64,000 bases of DNA from Aquatica leii (GCA_035610365.1 CM069432.1:165228035-165292034), one strand, 5' to 3'. Shown: positions 45,939 to 57,815, counted from the first letter of the stretch. The notes: generated from the letters alone by a model not told the origin. Program-made: numbers and translations.

Positions 45939-46950
45939 TTCTGCCTATTAATTCGTTTTTGACAATTAACTATAAAGTGACCATACGATCAAGAATAGCT
46001 ACAGAAAAGCGTTAAATGATTTGAATGTTCTGTTTTGTTATTAGTCAAAACTGGCTGCAATTTCAAAGAAACACTAACTTGAGATTCGATAGTTGAGACT
46101 TCAAGTTGAGAAAATGACTTATCCCGTCTAATTATAGATTCGATTTTTTGGATTCTATCATCTAATTCTCCAAACGTAGAAGGATCACTTAAATATTTAA
46201 TAATGCCTAAGGTTGTTTTATTGGAATTAGTTGAGGTTCAGAATACTCCAAATTTAAGGCCGCTGCTTTAGATTTGATATCCGAAATAAAGGTTTCGAAC
46301 GATTAATGGACGCCCTGTTTGCGATTTATAAATTTATTTCGCAGGAAAACAAGATCTGAACTACATACATATTTACTATAAAGCATAGCTTTAATCTGAT
46401 TCCAATCAAGATTTACTACTGAAGCCTACCATTGAGAAATTTGCTCATCGATTTTAACACCAAAGGCTGTGAAAAAACTTACTTTATCGATATGAGGAAG
46501 CTGTAGAACCTTTTCTACGGCTTCGATAAAAAGTATAATTGTTTCCTGATCATTATGATTATACAATGCAACCTCTGAAATTAATTTATTTAAATCAACG
46601 GAAAATTTAATGATATTACAAGTGAAAATTTTTTCGGGCACTTCATTTACAGATTTAGTTAGAGTAATTAAAGCATCGTGATTTTAATTAACTAAATTCA
46701 GTTCAGTTGCAACAGAAAGCTACGATTATTCTAAATTTGATCTTCTAGATCTAAAAGCAGGTGCTCTTTTACCTTTTATTTTTACTAAAGTTTTGGGAAC
46801 GCATAAATGTGAAATTTTAAATTCGGAAGGACCCGCTTGATTCATTTCGGATGAAATATTATCGGTACCTTGAACATTCATTACTTCAGTGTTAAACTCT
46901 GCCGTACGAATAACGTCGCCTTTATTAGCTTTTCGGGTTACGGGAGGCAT
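45939..46950 (-). pseudogene. Gypsy gag remnant
   Basis: Starts at ATG 46,950 (MPPVTRKANKGDVIRTAEF...), breaks near 46,726, resumes at 46,641-46,426 (KLISEVALYNHNDQETIILF, a capsid-like helical stretch) and degrades into stops. Near 45,960-46,010 the minus strand shows a CCHC-like knuckle (C..C....YGHFIVNC) interrupted by a stop. Gag forms the particle around element RNA. The N-terminal start is convincing; the rest is fragmentary. Confidence 0.7.
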
Positions 46951-47062
46951 TTAAATTGCAAAATGATCGCAGATAAAGAATATGACGCGCAACAATAAAC
47001 AGAAAAAAAAATTGTAGTTACTATAAACGTATTATGTAAATCACCTAAGTGAAAAAATTAAA

Positions 47063-47078
47063 CCACGTTCTGCTACCA
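47063..47078 (-). promoter_or_regulatory. Gypsy primer-binding site
   Basis: Minus strand TGGTAGCAGAACGTGG begins two bases inside the 5' LTR. Starting in TGG, it could pair with the CCA end of a host tRNA; the tRNA is not assigned. Confidence 0.7.
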
Positions 47079-47080
47079 TT

Positions 47081-47904
47081 TGTTAGCCTATCTTCCAGGA
47101 TATTTAAAATAAAATATTAAGTGGATCGACTAAAATAGACTAAACAAAGAAAGAAAATCCTATTAAGGCATCATTTGTATCTATGATTAGTAAATGGCTT
47201 CAAACAATAATAATCAATAATAATTCGAACAACTAAAATTAGTTTATTAAATACCTTAAAATCTACGTAGATTAAATGAAATGTGTTAGTAAATAATAGT
47301 AACTTATCTACAATTTTTCCATACATACAGGAATGTGAGCTTATCTTACGCGACGTGCCGGATGTCTTGCGCCGGCGGTTCGATGAGTATTTTTCTTCTC
47401 GCTAATTTACCCTTTTTATAGACTAGGATGGTAGATGCCCTTATGTCAATGACGATGTGGTACACCCGATCTTTGAAAGTATCTTAGCTCATCTAAAAGG
47501 CCACAGATAAGTGAATACAATAACATAAAATATACGCAATAGAAGTAATACAATTTTAAATATGAAGGACTAATTATTAATGTATAATTAAGTCTTAAAT
47601 GAATTATCTTCAAACATGCTTGTATTAATCACTTATAAAAAATATTAATTGTTAAGTTATTTAACAATAATGTAACTTAAGTGAATACTAATCTAAATTT
47701 AAATTAAGAATAATAATACATACTTGCATCTAATTGCCATTCACTAAATCAAGAACATAAATTAGAATTAGGATTTTCTTTAGTGCACCAATCAAACGTG
47801 CAAAAGTTAAAATGAATTTATTTAAAACTGGAACATAATCTAACTTACAAAGGCGCAAGGCAAGAATTATCAAAATTGAAAAATGTGAACGTTGCCACGT
47901 AACA
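47081..47904 (-). repeat. Gypsy 5' LTR
   Basis: Upstream LTR for minus-strand transcription. Same sequence as the 3' copy except at 47,435. It is followed inward by a 2-nt gap and the primer site. Confidence 0.95.
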
Positions 47905-47908
47905 CTTT

Positions 47909-48201
47909 TTCTATGGAAAACATCTGAAACCTTTTATTTTCATTATGAACAAATAATGTTAGTAAATTATTCCTATTCCTATTCACAAAATGACAACTGC
48001 ACAAAGGAGAATGCAATGTTGGAAACGTCTGAAATTTGAAAATGATAGTTAACTTAATATTCCTACTTTTTCTTCTATATCTATGCAGCTTATCAATGCA
48101 ATCCATTTTTGTGCGAATTTATTATACTTAGAAAACCTGAAAAACTTGCAAGTATCCTTATCACTGTAATGTTTGCAATCTGGAGCTAAGCACATTCCCA
48201 T
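47909..48201 (-). pseudogene. THAP zinc-finger N-terminus of the DDE transposase
   Basis: ATG at 48,201 reads MGMCLAPDCKHYSDKD and FFRFSKYNKFAQKWIALI, a C2CH THAP domain start, ending at donor GTAGGA (48,066-48,061). After acceptor TTTCAG the next exon (from 48,028) reads SPLCSCHFVNRNRNN with the final Cys and His of the THAP motif, then NKRFQMFSIEK, where the gypsy LTR begins. With the target duplication counted once, the frame runs on into the coiled-coil part on the far side of the gypsy. THAP domains bind the transposon ends in P-like and related elements. Confidence 0.83.
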
Positions 48202-48485
48202 GATTACTTCTTGAGTGGAATAAAAGCAAAATGTAAAAAAGCAGACCTTTTGCACTTAATAACTACAAATTGTTAGTCGAAGTACAACTTACCATGATTA
48301 ATTAGTGCTGTATTAAAAGTCTTAAACAAGACTATTAAAGACTCTAGAAAAACCAAATAAAGCAAAAAACAAATAGAACAGAATAACAATAACAAAACCA
48401 CAGACGAAACTAATTAATAAAACAGGCTACAACACCAAAATGACAGCGACTTCGAAAGCACCAAAGTTCGAATGACAATTGACAA

Positions 48486-49019
48486 CACGATTACTTAAGT
48501 GAAAATAGAAATTTGTTTTTTAAATCTAAACTTAAAATTCTGTTCTATTGTAATCATGTTTATTAAGCACAATGGTTGTTTATTCCACGTACTTTACATA
48601 AACTGAAACGAACTAGCTTAATAATTAATTAATTCTTCACAAATCGCTTTTAAAATTTTGCTTATGGGATTTTGCATAAGGTGTTTAGGCACAACCGCTT
48701 CGCGCCAATGTCGTCTGACGTCACACTTTTTTGGTCTATTGATATTAAACACTAAGTTTTATGTAAATTTCTAGTTTTCATTTTGCCACCCTAGAGCGGT
48801 TTTCCTCCTATTACGTAACTATACTAACAAACAAATATTGACGTTTGTGATGTTAACAGCACAAAAAATGAAATTTAATTAAAACTAAAAAAAAACGTTT
48901 TTTATAAATTTAAATATTTTATATATTTTGAAGTTGGTAGTATTTGTTACTACGTATGCTGTGTATAGTAATATATCCTAAACTTATATTTATAATTTGA
49001 TATTTAAAATTGACAGATT
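48486..49019. other. Non-coding intronic stretch
   Basis: Nothing supported; moderately AT-rich with no repeat structure noticed. Confidence 0.4.
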
Positions 49020-49930
49020 TTGTTAGTAAATGAAGTACTAACGGTTAAAACCATTCAAGAAAAGTTAAAACTTAATAATCTCATCCTAACCAAAGCAGAC
49101 AAGGCCAACTGCACTGTTATTTTGAAAAAAGATGAATATATTGAAAAAACTTCAAATTTTTTGAAATCTCCAGATTTTTTGTTATTGAGTGACTCACCGT
49201 TAAACAAATTCGTCAACTCCACGATAAATTATATATCTTCTACTAACGACTCATTAAAATATTTTAACTTACACAGTTATAACTTAAGAATCTCTAAACC
49301 CAGGATTCCAACATTACATATACTTCCAAAAATTCACAAACTCAATTTACCTATCAGACCCATCGTTAATTTCATAGGTTGTCCAACTTATCCCATTACC
49401 AAGTTTCTTGCAAATCTTTTTAGAAGATTTATAAATTTTAAACCAGTATTTTCTGTTAACAATACTTTTGAGTTAATCTCTCGTTTAAATAATTTTCACT
49501 TTAATAACCATCATAACTTCAAAATAGTTTTGTTTGATATTGTTAATTTATTCACTTCAGTACCCCCTTTAGAAGTTCTTCTATTAGTTTCTAACTTACT
49601 GAATAATACTGATTTGCCAGATACAGTTACATCTGAAATCTTATATCTTACAGAATTTTGCCTTAATAATGTCTTTTTTCAATTCAACCAACGTTACTAT
49701 AAACAAGTACAAGACCTTCCTATGAGTTCTCCACTATCTCTTATTCTAGCAGAAATTTTTATGAACAATTTTGAAACTTCTTATATCACCACAAACCCCC
49801 TTTTTTTAAATTATGTTGCCTGCTAGATAAGATACGTCGACGATGTTTTTTGTATTTTTAAGGGCTCTAATCTTATGTCAACAATTTTCCTGTTAAGTTA
49901 TCTTAAGGTGAATCAAACTGACATATAAAC
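49020..49930 (+). pseudogene. Penelope-like element reverse transcriptase
   Basis: The + strand frame reads LILTKADKANCTVILKKDEY, LHILPKIHKLNLPIRPIVNF and FIGCPTYPITKFLANLF, KIVLFDIVNLFTSVPPLEVL (RT motif A with the Asp) and YKQVQDLPMSSPLSLILAEI, where relatives have GLPMGSPLSP. A stop at 49,825 precedes RYVDDVFCIFKGS, the YVDD catalytic box. The coding trace ends near 49,920. ADKGN, LPKIHK and SPTYP-type blocks are Penelope hallmarks. The GIY-YIG endonuclease that should follow RT is absent, so the copy is truncated at its 3' side. Confidence 0.88.
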
Positions 49931-50230
49931 TGACAGAACGTTGTTCAAGTTATCGGTCTACGCTGAGGTATAAATAACCTACGTTATAGAAACTAGCATT
50001 GCCGACTTTCTAAAGATTAGCAACTATCTTTCTTTAACTGCAAAAAACAAATAAATTACGTATATATTATTTTAATTTTTTATTCAGTAAAGTATGAATC
50101 ATAAGACACCTCTCGTAATTACAACTACATATTCTGTGCGTTTGTGTATATAGCGTTCTATGTAATAAAAACTTTGTTCGATAGATTCGGTTTTTAAACA
50201 AAACTGTTGCGCTGTAAAATAGTAGTAGTA

Positions 50231-50413
50231 TTAGAATCTACACATATTAAATTTGTCTAAATGACTTAAAAGTCCGTCTGGTTTATGTGTAACAAGAACG
50301 TCGAAAAAGGCAGAAGAACGATTCTTTTTGATTTCCATAGTGAATTTGATATCAGAGTGTTGTTTGATGATCAAGAAACCTAGACACTTCAATATGACTA
50401 TGAGACCAAACAA
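50231..50413 (-). pseudogene. Penelope RT fragment on the opposite strand
   Basis: Minus strand SDIKFTMEIKKNRSSAFFDV and LVTHKPDGLLSH match the RT segment that normally follows the YVDD box (IKFTxE...FLDxxV...G.L.H). It would directly continue the + strand RT piece at 49,020-49,930 but is inverted and about 300 bp away. Either an internal inversion or a second copy. Confidence 0.7.
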
Positions 50414-51241
50414 TAAATACCAAAATCTGTAATCAGATACACATCGGGATTTGATTGTAAGAAACTGTCAACAAAAGCACAACTAAAACAGCTAATAAAT
50501 TAATGTTTTTTTTTGTTTTAGGGTGACATAACAAAAAAAATGTTATAAAAGAATACTGGCTGTAATAAAAGTATCAAACTAGAGCGTGTTGTGTTAATAT
50601 TATTTGTAATAATGCATTTTCAGTAAATTAGATAACGTTTATAATTTTTTACGTATTTAATAAAACAAACTCAGCCTTCTTGTGTAAAACTTCTTATAAT
50701 TAATTATATAAACACAAATAACAATCAAATAAATATTACTTTTAATTAATATGAGCAAAATGATTAAAATAATAAAATACGAGTAATTTGTATAAAAATT
50801 TTATAAAAGCTATTTTACAGAGATGATCTTTTTAAAATGTTTGGTTTGTAAAAATTTGAATGCAAATACCCGCTTTGAATAATTTTTGTGTTATTAGTGT
50901 ATACTTACATATGTAAATATCATGCGTTTTTAACGTTGTTCTTTTAAATGAAAATTACAAAAAATTCAATAAAATGTAAACTAAATTACATAATATAAAA
51001 AATATAAAAAACTATCTCAAATATACTATTGCGTAAAAATATTGTCTATCAATAAAATGAACTATAAAACGTTCATGCTTTAAAAGAAACTTATTTACTA
51101 AAAAGTTCTTGAAACGAGGATGCGTTCTAGTAAATGTATTTGTTTTAAAAGTTTTGATTTAATCAGTATGAGTACCCTTTTTTTTGATAGCAAGTAGTTT
51201 AAATTATTGAAATTTTACATTGCAAAAAATACATTGAAATA
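50414..51241. other. AT-rich intronic stretch
   Basis: Nothing supported. Confidence 0.45.
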
Positions 51242-51430
51242 TACAAGGTTGGGATAAAGTATGGAACCAAATAAATATATCTTTAAAAGGAGAATTACTA
51301 TATTTATCTAACTTTGCAGGCAAGTTTAATGACGCATAACGCATCTGATATCATATTTTTTGTTACTACTGTACTTACGGTTTTACCGGAAATACCCTTA
51401 ACTTTTTTTATTTAAATGAGACACCCTGTA
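51242..51430. repeat. Mariner-type MITE (TACARGG ends), about 189 bp
   Basis: TACAAGGTTGGGA at the left and TACAGGGTGTCTCA on the reverse strand at the right face each other. The interior is non-coding. It abuts or shares its right end with the mariner relic that follows. Confidence 0.5.
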
Positions 51431-52472
51431 TATTTTTGCACATTTTAATAGATCTTGTTGTTCCAAATTTGTACACACTGGTTTTAGTGTAAAAAAAGCA
51501 AAAACGAGAAATAAATCACTTTACAGTTAAAAAATAGGTGAATTTATTATTTACCATCTAGTAGGTAACTGTTGCCAAACTATTTAACAGAAATAAATTG
51601 TACAATTAAGAATGGTTTATTTAATTAAAAAAGATCGTATTGAAATATTAATAATAATTGGTTATGGTGATCCTGTTAGAACTCATGAAGAAGTGTGTAA
51701 TATTTTCAATGATCTGCATCCTGAAAGAAATTCCATATCACGTTCAACGGTTACTAAAATATTACAACGTTTTAGTGCAACTAGGATGGTCAAAGATTTA
51801 AAAAAAAAAACTGGAAGACCGCGGACCGCATCCACAAAAGATTGTTTGAATGGGATTGTTCAAAATAAGCTTATAGAACCATTTTTATAGACGGAAATTT
51901 GAATGATGACAAGTATTTAGATTTACTAGATAACCAAATTATTTCTGCACTGGGTAGCTACCACAAAATTATTGGTTTTAACAAGATGGAGCACTTCTCC
52001 ACTATGATCGACGGGCTAAGGATCTTTTGGATGCGAATTTTCCAAATCGATGGATTCGACGTAAAGCATCCATAGAGTGGCTTGCTCGTTCTCCGGACTT
52101 TAACCAGTTAGATTTTTTTTGGAATTATCTAAAATCACCTGTTTACGTTAAACGACCAACATGCTTGCAGGAATTGGCATAAAAAATCATTGATAAATGT
52201 GAAGTAATACGTCGAGAAGTTTTTGAAATAGTGATTAACAAATTTATTAATAGGCTTGCATATCGTTAGCCGGTGAACGGCAATCATTTTAAACATTTCA
52301 AGTGATTTCGTTTACATTATTATTTTCATTAATTTAAAGTAAATAAATTTACCTATTCTTTAACTGTAATTTTATTTAAATATTTCTCGTTTTTAAAAAT
52401 TATTTTCACTACACTTAGTAAGCACGGATTTGGAAAAAAAGATATAGTAAAATGTGCAACAATATACAAGGT
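51424..52472 (+). mobile_element. Mariner-like transposon relic with internal deletion
   Basis: Inverted ends match over about 30 bp: CCCTGTATATTTTTGCACAT on the left and CCTTGTATATTGTTGCACAT reversed on the right. Inside is a transposase relic on the + strand whose middle is missing. The element is about 1.05 kb. A solo end of the same type lies at 5,695. Confidence 0.8.
51612..52268 (+). pseudogene. Mariner-like transposase, deleted and decayed
   Basis: ATG at 51,612 opens MVYLIKKDRIEILIIIGYGD and SISRSTVTKILQRFSATRMV, a paired helix-turn-helix, then GRPRTAS, the linker. After residue 92 the frame stops and the sequence jumps to a late part of the catalytic domain: NLNDDKYLDLLDNQII, then GFNKMEHFSTMIDGLR (WFQQDGAPPH in relatives, the second Asp block, altered), IEWLARSPD-type bases (52,070-52,100) and a terminal NRLAYR then VNGNHF. 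The first catalytic Asp block is absent. Multiple shifts. It cannot be active. Confidence 0.83.
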
Positions 52473-54396
52473 GTACAATTTGGTAGTTGAATATCAGTAA
52501 ATCAATTTTAAACGTTTAAAAAATATATTAAATTAAATGCAGCAGAAATAATACAATAATTACAGGAAGCCACATCAATTATGCAGTTGTTTAAAATTTG
52601 CTGAAGGAGCAATTTCAAAACTAAATTTGTTTAATAAACAGTCATTAAAAGACAGTATAGTACTGTACTGGCAATCGACTAATCGAGTTTTTTTAACTAT
52701 ATAGTCGTATAAAACACTACGTTTTAAATCATGAATAATCATCACAGTTATAAGTGCAATTAATAGCATATGCTACCTAATTATTTAACTAACGAATCAT
52801 CATTTTCCTGAAGTTTTATGATGTATAGACGATGTTTATCTTATTTATGCTTAGTCCACATTTCTGATTTGACTTTAATATCGTAGCGAAATACTTTGCT
52901 TATTGTAAATTGATTCAATCGAATTCTCATAGTAGTCTAATGAAATTTTGTCATGGTCATGACTAGTCGACTAATCATTTAATGCGTATGCATTAAATTA
53001 CAAATTTGCAATTTATTCATGCAGTAGGAAAACTCGGAAATGATAACACTTTGTGCATTAGTAAATATAATATATGCAATGCGGTGTGAATGCGTTGATA
53101 TTACACAAAAATTTCGAAAACTTCTAAAAACTGAAACACCTGATTTTTTAAATATCAAGTAAGCCTTTTATGCAAATAAGGCTTACTAAGAGTAGAATGC
53201 CAAATGAACTTACTCGAAATAACAAGGAAAACTTATAAATACAAGCAAATAGGCAAAGACAAAAAATTGACAAAAAAAACGTGCTACTGATGTCTAATCA
53301 AAAAAAAATTCATTCATTTTACAGATTTGTAAAAAACTGACTTGTTTATAACATGCCCAAAAACTCTGCGACGGTTACATTAAAAACCTTAAAAAGTAAG
53401 TTAAATGCATTTTTTTAAATTTAACGTATTTTGGATTTTTGACAGAATCTTTTTAGTCATGTTACTACTAATAAATTTGATACTGCATTTTTATAGTTTA
53501 AATCTTTCTTTAAGAACCATAAACTGAAAACGTTGAGCGGTATCACATACAGATTAGTAGTCTAAATGCAACAATTTTGACGGTAGCACTAGAAAATTTT
53601 ATTTTTCTAGCAAATATTACTGCTGCATTTTACTCGACGTTGACGTTCACAAGCCACTCGGAAAACTATATATGTAAAATTTTTAACGCTGATTGTATTT
53701 TGTAATGTGTTTAGTTTACCTGGAGCGAGCTAAAATGATGGAGACATGAACATACAGTGCCTAAACAACAAAATTCTCGTAAAAAGATATCTTTTTAAAC
53801 CTATTTTTCAGGCATCAATTAGACATTTTGGCAACTTTTTTCATGCAAAATCGGTCCCTATAAACTGTCACTATCATTTTTGAGGCCTTAAGATGATACC
53901 ATCTTTAAGAAAGATTAATCTCATTTTGATGCCAAAAGCATATCACATAACATGATTATTCTATCATTCTGTTATCAAATTTATATTAATTAAATTATAT
54001 GCTCCCATGTTGATCAATAAAAATATGCACAGTATAAATAATAATTATATTTTTTAACTTTACTATGTTTAGTGAAGATCTAAACTTATAAAAAGACACT
54101 CTAATTACGAATTACATATTGGAATACAATATTTTACACTTTTACATGGTAGTGATTTATACTTCATGTTTAAACTGTAAAGAAACGGATAAAAACGCAC
54201 ATTCCTTGTAAGATTTCGTAGGAGAATCTTTGTCTTACATTAAACCGTTGTCAGACCTTGTACTTCATGTAGTAAAAATATGCTGATTAGTTTATAATAC
54301 CGCTAAAATAAAATAAAATTATATCTATTTACCTTCAATAATTATAATTATTCCACGACTTTGAATTATTATTTAATCATTTTATTATTATTACGT
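52473..54396. other. AT-rich intronic stretch
   Basis: Only a 10-bp stem AGTAAGCCTT / AAGGCTTACT (53,158-53,189) was noticed. No gene. Confidence 0.45.
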
Positions 54397-54920
54397 TTAA
54401 AATAATTTATCTTTCTTTACAAATCTTTTTTTGCTTAAAATACACAATAGATTAAATGGATAACTACACATATTCGTGATTATAGACGTCTTTTGGCTTA
54501 GACCGCGTCGTAGTAACAAACACCTAGACTTAAGATTGGTCCTAGTCTCTTTTTGAGAGCCAAAACAAGAAGTAGAACTTGGCCTTTGCCGTATTGTTGT
54601 TCGTGAACCTAAACAAACTGACGTTACGCCAGACATTGCAGCTTGCATCTTCAGAGTGGTAAATGTCACTGAAAGAAAAAGTGTAAATAACGATAAGCTG
54701 CAATGTCTTGCGAAATGTCAGTTTGTTTAGGTTCACGAACAACAAATCGGCAAAAGCCAAGTTCTACTTCTTGTTTTGGCTCTCAAGAAGAAACTAGGGC
54801 CAAGCCTAAATCTAGGTGTTTTACTACGACGCGGTCTAAGCCGAAAGTCGCTTATAACCATAATCATAACAACCGCAAAAGCTTAAGATTTTATACACAT
54901 ATTCGATTCCTATCTTAGTA
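54397..54920. repeat. Penelope-like terminal repeats, head-to-head
   Basis: A minus-strand copy runs from about 54,650 down to 54,400, and a plus-strand copy from about 54,695 up to 54,890. They share TGCAATGTCT, GTCAGTTTGTTTAGGTTCACGAACAAC, GCCAAGTTCTACTTCTTG, TTTTGGCTCTCAA and GACGCGGTCTAAGCC. The same sequence occurs at 36,125-36,300. The minus copy keeps ACTCTGAAGATGCAAGC but has a damaged GAAAC; the plus copy lost CTGAAGA but keeps CTTGCGAAA. Confidence 0.72.
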
Positions 54921-55397
54921 GTAAATAAGTTGCCATATTCAGATTAATAATTGCCTAAAAAATATATTATGCAATATTTGCAAAACGACCAATATGAAAA
55001 TGGATGTATAACGTTTTCATGAATTTTGTATGAACTAAATTGATGCTTTAAGCGTTTAAATATTTGCGTTAAATTTATAACAGAATGATGCATTGACAAC
55101 GATTTCAGCGTATACAAATCAGAAAGCTACTTATTAGCTATGAAAGTCGTACCAATAATTTTGTACCGAATTATTTTCATTAACATGACATGTCAATAAA
55201 TTGATAGCAATGCTGATTAGGTGGTAGCTCTATATTATGGGGTTTGGAGTGTCTGCTCCGGTGGTTTGATTGTTAGACATGAAATGGTAACAGAATTCAA
55301 TAACTCTGAGAAATTGTTCAATTGTAGAATGCTTAGAACAAAACCCAAATTGCATGTCAGAAAGAATTTTGAAACGGGAAATTTCTAAGTTCAAACG

Positions 55398-57491
55398 TGT
55401 TACATGCCAAAGTTAAAACAATGTCACTGCCTGAAATGAGGTAACATAAACGGTATTGTGCCACTAGCTCAATGGAGAAGGGGTGGGTTGTATTTAAAAT
55501 TCCGTGAAAAATTGGAAACGCGATCGACGAAAAATTGAACTAAAACGGTAAAATAGTCAAAAATCGGTAAGGGCGTCAATCAAGGTCATGATGAGGGTAG
55601 CTTCCGAACCCCTGATTATCCGAAAGCTCATCTGGTTGGTTACAACCCCGGAACTTACCTTGAGTTGTAACTATACGGAAATACACTTAAAAACAAAAAT
55701 TTACGTATGCGGCCGCTAAATGAATAAAAGCTCTTTACATTTAACAATTTAACATTTATTGATTGAATAAGTAATAAAAAAAAAATAACAAGTACTAATT
55801 AATATCAAACAAATTTGAATAAAAGAAACGGGTAAATGAAATAATCATAAGTAAGTAAAACAAATGAACAATCTAAACACAAAAATTAAAACGTATAAAC
55901 AGAAAATACTACTATCAAAGCGTTAACTCTACTTTCTTTCAAATCAAATATAACACAACTAAATTTCAAGGCCTTGACCGCATAGATATAACAAACAATT
56001 CAAATAACTAAAAAAACAATACAGGTTATAAAATATATGTCCGAACTTGTTTCGAACTAAACGTACAAACAAATTAAACTTTACAATTCGTTACATTATC
56101 CTTTATATGGAATACGAATTATTTTTACATACGCACCAAAACAAAGCTAAATGATTTTAACTTCGCGCAAACACTTTAAGCGTTCATTGAAATAAACAAA
56201 TTTAACGTTAGTCGTAATTCAAACGGCTCAAATTCAAAGCTTTTACTGCATTTCAATCGCGGGTCACTACACGATAATAACCAAATTCGATAAATACCTT
56301 TACTTAATTGTAGAAACCAGGTAAACTGCGGATCACAGTGGTTTTCAAAAGCTACAACCTCAGATGGACTTCGGCTGCTCCCAAACGTACCGTACTCGAA
56401 TGCGGGATCAATGGAACCCCCAAACAATAGGACACCAGCGGAAGATTTATTTCACAATTTAAACCGCACAATAGCGAAGAAAAGGGATTTTTCTACTTAA
56501 AACATCAAAACTAAATCCCTCAAGCGTGATTGTTTATTTTTGGATACCGTGACGTCTATATAAACCGTACTTTACGAAATTTGAAACATTAACATTTTCA
56601 CCACCACACTTAATTTTCACGGTACCAATTAACTTCCGCGGTAAGGCATAACGATAGGGCAAAGTACCCTGCTCACTCTACTACATCTCACGATCCCCGG
56701 TATTTCTAATTGTCCCCTTTTGATCGAATCCTCCTCCATATATCAACTTTTTTCGATTACCCTTTCCACAAAGGCTGTGTTCGAAATTTCAAGAACGAAA
56801 ATACTCTCATTACGAAGTGCGATAAAGAGGTAATCAATCCCCATTACGTCATATTTATAGCATTTGGACACGGCATTTCGCTTGTTCGTGAAAGTGTCAA
56901 ATTGACAAAATATTATATTACAGGAATTTAAACTGCCTAATAAATTAAGATAATGACTTAATTTTTCCACGTAATCTAAACGATTGACACAAAGAATTCA
57001 AAGTACGACTGTACTGAGAATGCACTTGAACAAAGAACTTTTGAACCAACTTAAAACAAACAAACGACGAAAATATATTTAATTACGATTATATCTCAGA
57101 AGGAAACATAAATTACAACTGGAATTCTCAACAAACCAAGTGAAATACTCAATAAACAAAATCGCGAAATCACGGCGTAACAAAATACAAAACTTACTCA
57201 GCAATATAAACTGTAACTTTGAATTCAAAATCGTAAAATAACTTATTAAACTCAATTTCAAATTCTATTAAAACAAATCCAAATATATTAAAGGAAAAAT
57301 CGTCAATCCAAATACTGTGTCCGTTACCAAAAATTACTCAAACCACCATTCGTTTTTTTTTAAAACGATGGTTACGCCGAGCTAATAAATCGAGAAGAGG
57401 AAAAAAAAGAAAACGCAAATTCAGCCAGCTGAATCCATTTATGGGGTCTGTCATAAAAAGAAGCTGCTGCAAATCCCAAACGCAGGTCACA
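55398..57491. mobile_element. 2,094-bp LTR-like insertion (solo LTR or non-coding LTR element)
   Basis: Starts TGTTACATGCC and ends CAGGTCACA, i.e. TG...CA, and is flanked by AACG on both sides (55,394-55,397 and 57,492-57,495), a 4-bp duplication. Jockey RT stops on one side and resumes on the other. The element contains no protein that I recognise and I saw no internal LTR pair, so a long solo LTR is the simplest reading. Short open frames inside (56,176-56,427; 56,710-56,970) show no motif. Confidence 0.78.
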
Positions 57492-57495
57492 AACG

Positions 57496-57815
57496 AGAAT
57501 GATTTTTTCGGCAATTTTGGAGATGGCAGGAAGAAGACTTATCGTACGGTAATTTTGTGTAAATTTATGATCTTTTAAAGATCTATAAAACACTATTACA
57601 TCAGCTGTTTTCCAGTCACGTGGAAAGCAGTCTAGTCTTAGTATGCCATTGACGATGGCGATGAGAAGCATTATTGCTTTTTGAAGAAAGTTTTTAATAG
57701 ATTTATTTGAAATTTTCACAAGACCGGGAGTTTTACAATTTTTGAGAAATTGTATAATTTGTGAGATTTCAAACGGAGAGGCTGTAGAAAGTGGTGGATC
57801 TAAGTGTTTTTGCAA
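57496..57815 (-). pseudogene. Jockey-like RT, first motifs
   Basis: Minus strand FEISQIIQFLKNCKTPGLVK, LQKAIMLLIAIVNGILRLDC, FPRDWKTADVIVFYRSLKDH and NYRTISLLPAISKIAEKIIL, typical of jockey-clade RT (K.TPG.D.I..., YFP..WK.A.II, NYRPISLLP). The frame ends at the 3' LTR-type insertion. A few substitutions (P to T in YRPIS) show decay. Confidence 0.85.

Larger units (their letters stand above)
41898..47904 (-). mobile_element. Gypsy/Ty3-type LTR retrotransposon, 6,007 bp
   Basis: Two LTRs of 824 bp in direct orientation bound the element, each TG...CA on both strands. A 4-bp CTTT target duplication flanks it (41,894-41,897 and 47,905-47,908). The minus strand carries a tRNA primer site, gag remnant, then protease, RT, RNase H and integrase in that order, the Ty3/gypsy order. 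I see one difference between the LTRs, so insertion is recent, yet pol and gag are broken in several places. It lies inside the THAP-DDE transposon relic. Confidence 0.95.
38889..48485. mobile_element. Two-gene THAP-DDE / SWIM-YqaJ DNA transposon, split by a MITE and a gypsy element
   Basis: GTCAATTGTCATTTAAAGTTTTG at the left (from about 38,891) and its approximate reverse complement at the right (about 48,462-48,484) share GTCAATTGTCATT exactly and act as candidate terminal repeats. Between them are a + strand SWIM/YqaJ nuclease relic and a - strand THAP-domain DDE transposase relic. Subtracting the gypsy (6,011 bp with one target copy) and the MITE (142 bp) leaves about 3.4 kb, a sensible size for one transposon. 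The pairing of an IS5-like transposase with a YqaJ nuclease recalls ISL2EU-type elements, to the best of my recollection. The TIR limits are tentative. Confidence 0.7.

Noticed and set aside
55740-57261. Short open frames inside the 2.1-kb insertion
   Set aside because: No motif, and they overlap on both strands; treated as non-coding LTR sequence.
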